A program made the translations under genes and the position numbers. Source: an uncultured Coriobacteriales bacterium (GTDB taxonomy: Bacteria > Actinomycetota > Coriobacteriia > Coriobacteriales > Atopobiaceae). From it: DNA of 12,737 nt. Below are positions 6,199 to 12,472 of the stretch, one piece after another. Position 1 is the stretch's first letter; every line of letters begins with the position of its first letter. The stretch is from contig CAMNAH010000017.1 of NCBI GenBank assembly GCA_946530775.1, positions 1 through 12,737 on the forward strand, read 5' to 3'. A model generated the notes under the pieces. It worked only from the letters and a program-made list of their open reading frames with translations. It made no database searches and was not told the origin of the DNA.

Positions 6199-6924
6199 TC
6201 AGTCCCGCTTCTCGAAGGTAAGCCGCACGATGGCATAGCTCGAGCCATCCTCTGCGGAGAGGTCGATGCACGCCACGCTTCCATCGATGCGCACGCGCGG
6301 GATGACGGTATCGCCGAGAAACGCCATCTTGCGATACTGCACGTCGATTGCGCGCGGTACGCCGAGCTCGGCGATTCCGGGCACTGCGTCGACGGCCATC
6401 TGAACATATTGGGCATTGTTCACATGGTTGTTGTAGTCGAGCTGGTGCTCGGAGATCACGATGGGAGCGCATGCGGTGTAGTCGCCGGGGGCCAAGATCT
6501 TCTTCTCGAGAGCGCCCATCTCAAGGCGCGGCGTGTCCTCGAGGTAGACGAGCTCGCTCTCGGGGATGCGCGTCATCTTGCCGGTGCTGCGGTCGAATAC
6601 CACGTACTTGGCATCTGCGGCCACAAGACGCGCCCCCGAACCATCGAAGATGGCGTAGTTGCGCAGGGCATGCATGCCCTTGATGTCGTAGCAGAAGGTT
6701 GCCACCGTGATGGGGTCGCAGAGCCTGGGGAGCCGCTCGATTTCGATGCGCCATGACGTGATGGCCCAGGCATACCCGCGCTCCTTCTGGAATTCGATGC
6801 CCACACCCAGACTCTCCGTGTGGAATGCCGAGCAGTCCTGCAGGTAGTTGATGAGCGAGACAAGCGTGAGCGTGCTCGACTCGTCGCATTCGCTGAAGCG
6901 CACGGTGCTGGTGAACGTGTACAT
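6199..6924 (-). CDS. Acyl-ACP thioesterase, FatA-like bacterial family
   Basis: 241 residues, the normal length of bacterial acyl-ACP thioesterases with two hotdog domains. It hydrolyses acyl-ACP to release free fatty acid in the cytoplasm. The N-terminal hotdog contains RFSECDESSTLTLVSLINYLQDCSAFHTESLG and the substrate-facing AWAITSWRIEIERLP. The second hotdog carries the catalytic signature LDYNNHVNNAQYV, with Asp163, Asn165 and His167 placed as in plant FatA/FatB (DxNxHVNN). ATG 6924 has only a distant AAGGA about 12 nt upstream, so initiation may be weak. First gene of the operon that continues with a membrane protein, thyA and folA. It lies divergently from the azl remnant, about 57 bp from the 83-bp repeat. 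Confidence 0.9.
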   Translation of the reverse strand: MYTFTSTVRFSECDESSTLTLVSLINYLQDCSAFHTESLGVGIEFQKERGYAWAITSWRIEIERLPRLCDPITVATFCYDIKGMHALRNYAIFDGSGARLVAADAKYVVFDRSTGKMTRIPESELVYLEDTPRLEMGALEKKILAPGDYTACAPIVISEHQLDYNNHVNNAQYVQMAVDAVPGIAELGVPRAIDVQYRKMAFLGDTVIPRVRIDGSVACIDLSAEDGSSYAIVRLTFEKRD

Positions 6925-6990
6925 GGCGGACGTCTATCCTTGCTCTGTATCGGAATGGCTAATTTCCAACATCCAATCGTATCGCAAAGA

Positions 6991-6996
6991 TAGAAT
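6991..6996 (+). promoter_or_regulatory. Candidate -10 element, copied in both repeat units
   Basis: TAGAAT (5 of 6 to consensus) at 6991-6996 recurs at 7074-7079 in the second repeat unit. Each copy is 15 bp before its start codon (7011, 7094), which would give a very short or absent leader. No convincing -35 is visible, so the call is tentative. Confidence 0.3.
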
Positions 6997-7010
6997 TCGA
7001 TGCCGTGGAT

Positions 7011-7076
7011 ATGCGCAAAGACATACAGGCGGCACTCGGTGCGGCATTGCCCATCATGCTGGGATCGCAAAGATAG
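7011..7076 (+). pseudogene. Abortive duplicated 5' end of the AzlC-like gene
   Basis: Copy 1 of the tandem repeat starts with ATG 7011 and encodes the same first 17-18 residues as the downstream gene (MRKDIQAALGAALPIML). It then shifts out of frame at the repeat junction, adds three residues and ends TAG at 7074-7076 after 21 residues. No functional product is expected. Confidence 0.75.
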
Positions 7077-7093
7077 AATTCGATGCCGTGGAT

Positions 7094-7558
7094 ATGCGCA
7101 AAGACATACAGGCGGCACTCGGTGCGGCATTGCCCATCATGCTGGGCTATATCGCCATCGGCATTCCCTGCGGCGTGATGGAGAGCGAGGTGGGGATAGG
7201 CCCCGTCTTCGCATTCTGCATCTCGGCTACGTTCTATTCGGGTGCGGGGCAGTTCATGATGCCGCCCATGCTGGCGTACCGCGTGGCGCCCCTCTTCGCG
7301 CTCAAAGGGCGCGAGCTTCCCCCGCGCCTGCGCGATGCGCTCTCGCTCATCCCGCCGGCTGCGTTCGCGGCGCTCGTCGCGAACGATATCCTGCAGCCCG
7401 ACCTCTGGACGGCATCGTCCATCCGCGGGCTCGTGCCCATCATCGCGGCGCTCATCGTAGCACCCGTGGCAAAGAAGAGCGCCTCGCTCGTGGCGACGGC
7501 GCTCGTGGGAATGGCGGTCTATGCGCTTTTGAGCTACGCCGTAGCGTTTACGGGGTAG
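7094..7558 (+). CDS. AzlC-AzlD-like branched-chain amino-acid exporter remnant, in-frame deletion fusion
   Basis: 154 residues, open from ATG 7094 (GTG 7088 is also in frame) to TAG 7556-7558. Residues 1-55 match the beginning of AzlC, the large subunit of branched-chain amino-acid exporters: IQAALGAALPIMLGYIAIG, then FCISATFYSGAGQFM, where the family has YAGSAQF. From about residue 60 the sequence instead matches AzlD, the small partner: RVAPLFALKGRELPPRL, LSLIPPAAFAALV, then two further hydrophobic helices. AzlC is normally about 230 residues and AzlD about 100, so roughly 170 AzlC residues and the AzlD start seem to be missing, with the two ends joined in frame near 7255-7275. About five membrane segments remain. 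No good ribosome binding site precedes ATG 7094. It is most likely non-functional, though a small membrane protein may still be made. Its last 25 bp overlap the lipid kinase gene on the other strand. Confidence 0.7.
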   Translation: MRKDIQAALGAALPIMLGYIAIGIPCGVMESEVGIGPVFAFCISATFYSGAGQFMMPPMLAYRVAPLFALKGRELPPRLRDALSLIPPAAFAALVANDILQPDLWTASSIRGLVPIIAALIVAPVAKKSASLVATALVGMAVYALLSYAVAFTG

Positions 7559-8466
7559 TAGGGGCTCGAGCTATCGACAATAACGCGGATGGCGCCCCTG
7601 AGGATGCGCGCCTTGAAGCCCGTGACAAGCCCCTCCATGGCATCTCCGTCCACCTCGAGGGGCAGGGGATGCTTGGAGACGACCTCGATCTCGCCGCCGC
7701 GATGCTGCACCATGGTGGGGCGTCCGATATGCTTGCCGGTTCGGTCGAGCAGGGTTGCGATGAGGGGGCGTGCGAGCTCTCCCAGATTCTTCGTCTCGAA
7801 CACGATCGTGTCGAGCTTGCCATCGTCCATGCGGCAGTCGGGAACGATCTCGGCATCGCCCTGGATGGTCGCCGTGTCGGCGATGAGCACCGAGATGCCC
7901 TCGTGCTCGTGCACCACGCCGTCGACGGTCACCGTGAAATCGGTGAGGGTGGCGTGGGGGTCGGAGAGCACCGCGGCGAAGTAGGCGGCCTGCCCCATGG
8001 CCTTCTTGTTGGGGATGGCGGCGCGCATGAGCTGGGCATCGTAGCCCATGCCGCTCATGAGCGAGAATCCGCGCGTAATCGCGTTGCCCTGCTCGTCGGT
8101 CCAGCTGATCTCGCCGAGGTCAAGCGTCGCGGTCACGCCTGCGCGGCATGCGCGCGCCAGGGCGGCGGGCTCGAAGGCGTTTCCGATGTTGGCATAGAGG
8201 AGGTTGGCCGTGCCCGAGGGGAACACGCAGGCGGTGACGTTGCGGTAGGCGAGGGAGTGGAGCATGTTCGACACCGTGCCATCGCCGCCCGAGAGGATGC
8301 ACACGTCGAAGTCCTCGGCATCGGCAAGGGGGCCGTCGGGCTGCTCGTCCTTGCCCAGAACACGCAGGCAGCATTCATCGCCCGGTCCGATGAGCATACG
8401 CTCGAACTCGAAGATCGCATCGGAGCCGAAGCCCGAGTTTGGATTATGGATGATAAGGCTGCGCAT
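7534..8466 (-). CDS. Diacylglycerol/lipid kinase family protein (DAGK catalytic domain)
   Basis: 310 residues, full length for the YegS/BmrU/DgkB group, cytosolic lipid kinases that phosphorylate diacylglycerol or related lipids with ATP. The N-terminal domain opens SLIIHNPNSGFGSDA and carries the nucleotide-binding signature SGGDGTVSNML (residues 59-69), followed by FPSGTANLLYANIG. The C-terminal beta-sandwich domain follows (GFSLMSGMGYDAQLM to the end) and includes PLEVDGDAMEG near residue 272, the acidic motif family members use for metal binding. In these kinases a glycine-rich GGDGT plus GTxN is diagnostic. The start at 8466 has GGAGA about 7 nt upstream. The gene points away from RNase D, sharing an 81-bp divergent region. 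The exact lipid substrate is not determined by sequence; in Gram-positives DgkB recycles diacylglycerol from lipoteichoic acid synthesis. Confidence 0.92.
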   Translation of the reverse strand: MRSLIIHNPNSGFGSDAIFEFERMLIGPGDECCLRVLGKDEQPDGPLADAEDFDVCILSGGDGTVSNMLHSLAYRNVTACVFPSGTANLLYANIGNAFEPAALARACRAGVTATLDLGEISWTDEQGNAITRGFSLMSGMGYDAQLMRAAIPNKKAMGQAAYFAAVLSDPHATLTDFTVTVDGVVHEHEGISVLIADTATIQGDAEIVPDCRMDDGKLDTIVFETKNLGELARPLIATLLDRTGKHIGRPTMVQHRGGEIEVVSKHPLPLEVDGDAMEGLVTGFKARILRGAIRVIVDSSSPYYPVNATA

Positions 8467-8535
8467 GATTCGTCTCCATAGAAACCGCGTGCGTTTACCT
8501 TTAAGATGGTATCGCTAAACATAGGGTCGGGCATT

Positions 8536-8541
8536 GGAGAG
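8536..8541 (+). promoter_or_regulatory. Ribosome binding site that decides the RNase D start
   Basis: GGAGAG lies 6 nt before the in-frame TTG at 8548. The other candidate start, ATG 8506, has only CCTTTAAG before it. This favours the TTG. Confidence 0.6.
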
Positions 8542-8547
8542 TTCAGG

Positions 8548-9678
8548 TTGTTTATCCAAGACGGGCAGACGCTCGAAGCCTTCTGCGAGCGCGCCGCCTC
8601 ATCGCATGTGCTAGCCGTCGATACCGAGTTCCTGCGGGAGAAGAGCTATTACCCCAAGCTCTGCCTCATCCAGCTGGGAACCCACGACGAGACGACCGCC
8701 ATCGACCCGCTTGCCATCCGCGATCTCGCACCCGTGCGGGCGCTTCTCGAGGACCCCTCCATCACCAAGATCTTCCACGCGTGCTCGCAGGACATCGAGG
8801 TCATCCACCACGCCATGGGATGCGTGCCCGCGCCCATCTTCGACACGCAGGTCGCCGCTGCGTTTTTGGGCATGCGCCAGCAGATCAGCTACGGCGCGCT
8901 CGTCGAGGCCTATGCGCACGTGCATCTTCCCAAGGCCGAGTCGCTTACCGATTGGTCGCTCAGGCCGCTCGACGAGCGCCAGCTCGAATATGCCGAGGAC
9001 GACGTGCGCTACCTACCCGGCATCTACGACGCTATGATCGCCGATCTCGTGTCGAAGGACCGCCTCTCGTGGGTTCTTCCCGAGATGGAGCATCTTGCCC
9101 GCGATACAGCCGTCTCGCGCGATCCACGCAGCTCCTTCATGCGCCTCAAGCGCGCGACCTCCCTCACGCGCCGTCAGCTCGGCGTTGCCCGCGAGGTCTG
9201 CGCATGGCGCGAGCAGGTTGCCGCACGGCGCGACATCCCCCGCAAATGGGTGCTCTCCGACGAGGTGTGCCTCGAGATCTGCAAGCGCGTTCCCGAGACC
9301 GAGGAGTCGCTGCGCCGCATCCGCCAGACCGACCAGCTCGGCGCCCGCGAAGCTGCGGCCATCGTCTCGGCGGTCAAGGCCGCGCTCGCGCTTCCGCTCG
9401 ACGAGCTTCCGCGCCTCGAGCATCACGAGCGCCCCACCCAGGAGCAGGAGAGCATCATCGACCTCATGTATGCCATGCTGCGCGTCATCTCCGCGCGAAC
9501 GGGTATCGCGGCGCAGGTCATCGCCACGCGCGACGACCTCATGGAGTTCATCTCCTCCCGCGAGACGTCGCGCCTCTCCACCTCGTGGCGCTACGACGTC
9601 GCGGGACGCAATCTGGAGAAACTTCTCGCGGGCGAGATCGGCCTCACGGTGAAGGGGAATACAATAGAGCTGCTCTAG
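8548..9678 (+). CDS. rnd: Ribonuclease D
   Basis: A 3'-5' exoribonuclease that trims tRNA precursors and other small RNAs. From TTG 8548 it has 376 residues, close to the family's 370-375. The DEDD exonuclease domain carries Asp25 and Glu27 (AVDTEFLRE), Asp82 (HACSQDIEVI), and Tyr148 with Asp152 (YAEDDVRYL). An HRDC domain follows at about 208-281 (LTRRQLGVAREVCAWREQVA, then DEVCLEICKRVP). The last part (about 290-376) matches the RNase D C-terminal region. The start is chosen for its GGAGAG site and because family members begin just before this point; starting at ATG 8506 would add 14 residues (MVSLNIGSGIGEFR) with no ribosome binding site. It is transcribed divergently from the lipid kinase and is followed 71 bp later by the YugP-like gene. 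Confidence 0.93.
   Translation: MFIQDGQTLEAFCERAASSHVLAVDTEFLREKSYYPKLCLIQLGTHDETTAIDPLAIRDLAPVRALLEDPSITKIFHACSQDIEVIHHAMGCVPAPIFDTQVAAAFLGMRQQISYGALVEAYAHVHLPKAESLTDWSLRPLDERQLEYAEDDVRYLPGIYDAMIADLVSKDRLSWVLPEMEHLARDTAVSRDPRSSFMRLKRATSLTRRQLGVAREVCAWREQVAARRDIPRKWVLSDEVCLEICKRVPETEESLRRIRQTDQLGAREAAAIVSAVKAALALPLDELPRLEHHERPTQEQESIIDLMYAMLRVISARTGIAAQVIATRDDLMEFISSRETSRLSTSWRYDVAGRNLEKLLAGEIGLTVKGNTIELL
9660..9665 (+). promoter_or_regulatory. Candidate -10 element near the end of RNase D
   Basis: TACAAT (5 of 6 to consensus), followed by AG, sits in the last codons of RNase D, 84 bp before the YugP ATG. It could start transcription of the yugP-xseA-xseB-HIT group. A -35 partner is not evident. 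Confidence 0.3.
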
Positions 9679-9702
9679 TTGGGGTATATCACCTATCAGG
9701 CC

Positions 9703-9724
9703 GCCCGCACATCGCATCGCGGGC
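9703..9724. repeat. Small inverted repeat between RNase D and yugP
   Basis: GCCCGC (9703-9708) pairs with GCGGGC (9719-9724) across a 10-nt loop. No T-run follows, so it is not a typical Rho-independent terminator. It may be a stabilising RNA hairpin in the yugP leader, or chance in GC-rich DNA. Confidence 0.4.
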
Positions 9725-9749
9725 AACGTGATGGAATGAAGGTGCTTCG

Positions 9750-10436
9750 ATGTACTACTACATGGGTTACGACATGGGCTACATGCTCATCGCGCTCATC
9801 GCCACCGTCCTCGGCATGCTCACCCAGAGCTACATCCAGCGCATGTATGCAAAGTGGTCCGCTGTCGACGCCTCCTTCGAAGGGACCGGCGCCGATGTGG
9901 CCAAGCGCATGCTCTACAGCGCCGGTGTTGACGGCGTGGGGTTCGCGCGCATCGACGGCAGGCTTACCGACCACTACGATCCGCGCGACAACACGCTGCA
10001 TCTCTCGCAGGATAACTGCTACGGCGGCTCCGTTGCCTCGGTCGCCGTCGCATGCCATGAGGCAGGCCACGCCATCCAGCACGCCAAGGGCTATTCGCCC
10101 GTGCAGATCCGCACGGCGCTCGTGCCGGTTGTGAACCTCACGCAGAGCACGTGGTCGCTCGTCTTCCTCGCGGGCATCCTCCTGCAGATGACGGGCCTCA
10201 TCCAGCTCGCGCTCATCCTCTTCGGCGCCTCCGTGCTGTTCCAGCTGGTGACGCTGCCGGTCGAGTTCGACGCCTCGAACCGTGCAATCGCCTTCCTGCA
10301 GGAGCAGGGCCAGGCCATCGACCAGAAGGGCGCCCGCGAGGTGCTCACGGCCGCCGCGCTCACCTATGTGGCCGCGGCCCTCACCTCCGTGATCCAGCTC
10401 CTGTACCTCATGAGCCGCACGCGCAGCAGGCGCTAA
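9750..10436 (+). CDS. YugP-like membrane zinc metallopeptidase
   Basis: 228 residues, the usual length of the Zn_peptidase_2 (YugP) family of integral-membrane neutral zinc peptidases, whose natural substrates are poorly known. A first membrane helix spans about 9-27 (MGYMLIALIATVLGMLTQ). The conserved N-terminal block runs GTGADVAKRML to DHYDPRDNTLHLS. The zinc motif HEAGH is at 103-107, with His103, Glu104 and His107, followed by GYSPVQIRTALVPVVN. A third metal-ligand candidate is Glu172 in LPVEFDASNRA, typical of the family. Two or three further hydrophobic helices lie at about 134-168 and 195-220. ATG 9750 follows GAAGGTG at 5 nt. Its TAA overlaps the xseA start (TAATG), showing a shared transcript. 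Confidence 0.93.
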   Translation: MYYYMGYDMGYMLIALIATVLGMLTQSYIQRMYAKWSAVDASFEGTGADVAKRMLYSAGVDGVGFARIDGRLTDHYDPRDNTLHLSQDNCYGGSVASVAVACHEAGHAIQHAKGYSPVQIRTALVPVVNLTQSTWSLVFLAGILLQMTGLIQLALILFGASVLFQLVTLPVEFDASNRAIAFLQEQGQAIDQKGAREVLTAAALTYVAAALTSVIQLLYLMSRTRSRR

Positions 10437-11797
10437 TGGACTCCGAGAACACCACAGAGCAGGCGCTTACCGTCTCGCAGGCAGTTGCGCTGGTCAACAG
10501 CTCGCTCAGGGCGGTCGGCACCGTGTGCGTGATCGGCGAGGTGAGCGGCTTCAAGGGGCCCAACTGGCGCTCCGGGCACTGCTATTTCGAGATCAAGGAC
10601 GCTGAGGCCACCCTCGCCGCAACCATCTGGAGCTCGAGCTACAAGGCCATGGGCTTCGAGATCGAGGACGGCCAGCAGCTCGTCATGTACGGCACGTTCG
10701 ACGTCTACAAGGGCTCCGGCAAGATGTCGTTCATCATCAGGCATGCCGAGATCGCGGGGGAGGGCCAGCTGCGCCAGCAGGTGGCGCTGCTCGCCAAGAA
10801 GCTCGCCGCCGAGGGCCTCATGGATCCCGCGCGCAAGCGCCCCATACCCCGGTTCTGCGAGCGCATCGTGGTGTGCACCTCCTATTCGGGAAGCGTGCTC
10901 CACGACGTGGAGCAGACCCTTGCCCGCAGGAACCCCCTTGTGGTCATCGACACGGTCGAGTGCGCCGTGCAGGGCGCCGAGGCGCCCGCCTCCATCATCC
11001 GCGCCCTCGCCATAGCCGCCAAGGCCGCCCCCGACGCCATCTTACTCGTACGCGGCGGCGGTTCCTTCGAGGACCTCATGTGCTTCAATGACGAGCAGGT
11101 CGCGCGTGCCATCGCTGCGAGCCCCGTCCCCGTGGTCACGGGCATCGGCCATGAGCCCGATACCTCCATCGCCGATATGGTGAGCGACCTGCGCGCCTCC
11201 ACGCCCACGGCCGCCGCTGAGCAGGTAGCGCCCAGCATGCAGGAGCTTGCAGATGCCTGCGAGAACCGCGCGCGCCGCCTCGCGAGCTCCATGGAGGGAA
11301 AGCTTGCGCAACTCGGCCAGTCCGTCTCGGCGCTCGCCTCGCGTCCGTGCCTCACGAGCCCCTACGCCCTCATCGACGAGCGCAAACGCGAGCTCGCGCG
11401 CATCGAGGAGCACCTGGGCGCGATTCCGCAGCGCATCTTCGATGACCGCGCGCGCGACCTCGATCATGCGGAGGAGCGTCTCTACACCGTCCTCCCGCAT
11501 CTCGTCGACGTCCATGCCACGAGGACGGCCATGCTCTCGACGAAGCTCGATGCGGCAGCCCTGCGCATCTGCCAGGCGCCGTCTGCGCATATCGAGCGCC
11601 TATCGGCAGCGCTCGCCGCGCTCTCGCCGCTCGCCGTGCTCGGGCGCGGCTATGCCATCGTGCGTTCCGAGGAGGGCCACGTGGTGAGCTCACCTACGCA
11701 GGCGCACGTGGGAGACGCCCTCACCATCCAGCTTGCCGACGGCAGCATCCAGACCACGGTTACCGCAACCCACGAGGGGAGAAACGACCATGAGTGA
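10436..11797 (+). CDS. xseA: Exodeoxyribonuclease VII large subunit
   Basis: 453 residues, full length. Catalytic subunit of ExoVII, which degrades single-stranded DNA from both ends in complex with several XseB chains. An N-terminal OB-fold spans about 12-108 (VSQAVALVNSSLRAVGTVCVIGEVSGFK, GHCYFEIKD). The nuclease domain holds RGGGSFEDL (206-214), FNDEQVARAI and GIGHEPDTSIADMVSDLRASTPTAAAE (236-262), all conserved. A long coiled coil (about 264-395) binds XseB, and the final segment contains VLGRGYAIVR. The ATG overlaps the stop of the upstream gene by one base, with GCAGG as ribosome binding site; the open frame further upstream lies inside yugP. The stop overlaps xseB by 8 bp. No key residue appears lost. 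Confidence 0.97.
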   Translation: MDSENTTEQALTVSQAVALVNSSLRAVGTVCVIGEVSGFKGPNWRSGHCYFEIKDAEATLAATIWSSSYKAMGFEIEDGQQLVMYGTFDVYKGSGKMSFIIRHAEIAGEGQLRQQVALLAKKLAAEGLMDPARKRPIPRFCERIVVCTSYSGSVLHDVEQTLARRNPLVVIDTVECAVQGAEAPASIIRALAIAAKAAPDAILLVRGGGSFEDLMCFNDEQVARAIAASPVPVVTGIGHEPDTSIADMVSDLRASTPTAAAEQVAPSMQELADACENRARRLASSMEGKLAQLGQSVSALASRPCLTSPYALIDERKRELARIEEHLGAIPQRIFDDRARDLDHAEERLYTVLPHLVDVHATRTAMLSTKLDAAALRICQAPSAHIERLSAALAALSPLAVLGRGYAIVRSEEGHVVSSPTQAHVGDALTIQLADGSIQTTVTATHEGRNDHE

Positions 11798-12029
11798 TAC
11801 CGCATACCGCAGCATCGACGAGATGAGCTTCAAGGAGGCGTCCATCGAGCTCGAGCAGATCGTGCGCTCGCTCGAGCAGGGCGATCTTGAGCTCGAGGAT
11901 TCGCTCAAGACCTACGAGCGCGGCGTCGAGCTCCTGAAGAGCCTCAAAACCCGCCTGGCGGAGGCCGAGCAGAAGGTGCGCAAGCTCCTCGACGACGGCA
12001 CGCCGGCTGATGAGAACGCAACCGCATAG
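11790..12029 (+). CDS. xseB: Exodeoxyribonuclease VII small subunit
   Basis: 79 residues, typical of XseB, a helical-hairpin protein that wraps the XseA coiled coil. The family pattern SFKEASIELEQIVRSLEQGDLELEDSLKTYERGVEL is complete, followed by the second helix (LKTRLAEAEQKVRKLL) and a short acidic tail. ATG 11790 follows GAGGGGAG (11774-11781) at 8 nt and lies inside the end of xseA, with the 8-nt overlap ATGAGTGA, which favours coupled, stoichiometric production. An upstream in-frame ATG at 11733 is inside xseA and lacks support. Confidence 0.97.
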   Translation: MSDTAYRSIDEMSFKEASIELEQIVRSLEQGDLELEDSLKTYERGVELLKSLKTRLAEAEQKVRKLLDDGTPADENATA

Positions 12030-12042
12030 AAAGGGCATGACC

Positions 12043-12390
12043 ATGGACGACTGCATCTTCTGCAAGATCGCAAGCGGCGCCTTCGGCACCGAGTTCCGCT
12101 ATGAGGACGACAACGTGGTCGCCTTCGACGACCTCAACCCGCAGGCTCCCATCCACGTGCTCGTGGTGCCCAAGAAGCACTACGCCAACATCATCGACGG
12201 CGTTCCCGCCGAGGTGCTCGGCTCCATGGCAAAGGCCGTCGAGGCGGTCGCCGCGAAGACCGGCATCGACAAGACGGGCTTCCGCTGCATCATGAACACC
12301 GGCGCAGACGGCGGCCAGACGGTCATGCATCTGCACATGCACATCTTGGGCGGAGCCTCGCTCGGCGAGGGACTTATCGCCAAAGCGTGA
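12043..12390 (+). CDS. HIT family protein, HINT-like nucleotide hydrolase
   Basis: 115 residues, the standard size of HINT-branch HIT proteins, which hydrolyse purine-nucleoside phosphoramidates and aminoacyl-adenylates in the cytoplasm. The N-terminus has the CIFCKIASG zinc-type signature (Cys4, Cys7), then VVAFDDLNPQAPIHVLVVPKKHYANI. The histidine triad is HLHMHILGG, with His96, His98 and His100; His98 is expected to be the nucleophile. ATG 12043 is chosen because GAAAGGG (12029-12035) is 7 nt upstream; ATG 12037 would be only one base from that site. It begins 13 bp after xseB and is probably the last gene of that transcript. No terminator is visible before ackA. Confidence 0.95.
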   Translation: MDDCIFCKIASGAFGTEFRYEDDNVVAFDDLNPQAPIHVLVVPKKHYANIIDGVPAEVLGSMAKAVEAVAAKTGIDKTGFRCIMNTGADGGQTVMHLHMHILGGASLGEGLIAKA

Positions 12391-12428
12391 GGTCGAATAT
12401 CAGCCCGAATCGCCAAAGGGTAAAGCGG

Positions 12429-12434
12429 TATCAT
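12429..12434 (+). promoter_or_regulatory. Candidate -10 element for ackA
   Basis: TATCAT (5 of 6 to consensus) in the 82-bp gap, followed by TAG, lies 38 bp before the ackA ATG. No good -35 hexamer at 16-18 bp. Suggests ackA is transcribed separately from the HIT gene. Confidence 0.35.
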
Positions 12435-12472
12435 TAGACGGCTGCACTTCCATCCATAGATTAAGGAGTCCC

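Larger units (their letters stand above)
6981..7146. repeat. Perfect 83-bp tandem duplication
   Basis: Copy 1 is 6981-7063 and copy 2 is 7064-7146; both begin ATCGCAAAGATAGAATTC and end CATCATGCTGGG, and I see no mismatch between them. The unit holds a candidate -10 (TAGAAT), the start codon and the first 17 codons of the AzlC-like gene. As 83 is not a multiple of 3, reading through copy 1 hits a stop in copy 2. The perfect identity implies a recent event or an assembly error. Confidence 0.97.

Noticed and set aside
6981..7146. Mobile-element or CRISPR-like origin for the 83-bp repeat
   Set aside because: The two copies are directly adjacent, have no spacer, inverted ends or flanking target duplication, and contain ordinary gene sequence. 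A simple tandem duplication explains it.
7000..8481. Plus-strand open frame of 493 codons over the azl remnant and lipid kinase
   Set aside because: It is a shadow of the kinase gene on the minus strand, with no recognisable domains. It even reads through the tandem duplication in two frames.
9703..9724. Terminator after RNase D
   Set aside because: The hairpin has a 10-nt loop and no T-run, so I list it only as an inverted repeat.
12391..12472. Riboswitch or terminator before ackA
   Set aside because: The 82-bp gap shows no strong hairpin or known aptamer-like core, only a candidate -10 and a ribosome binding site.
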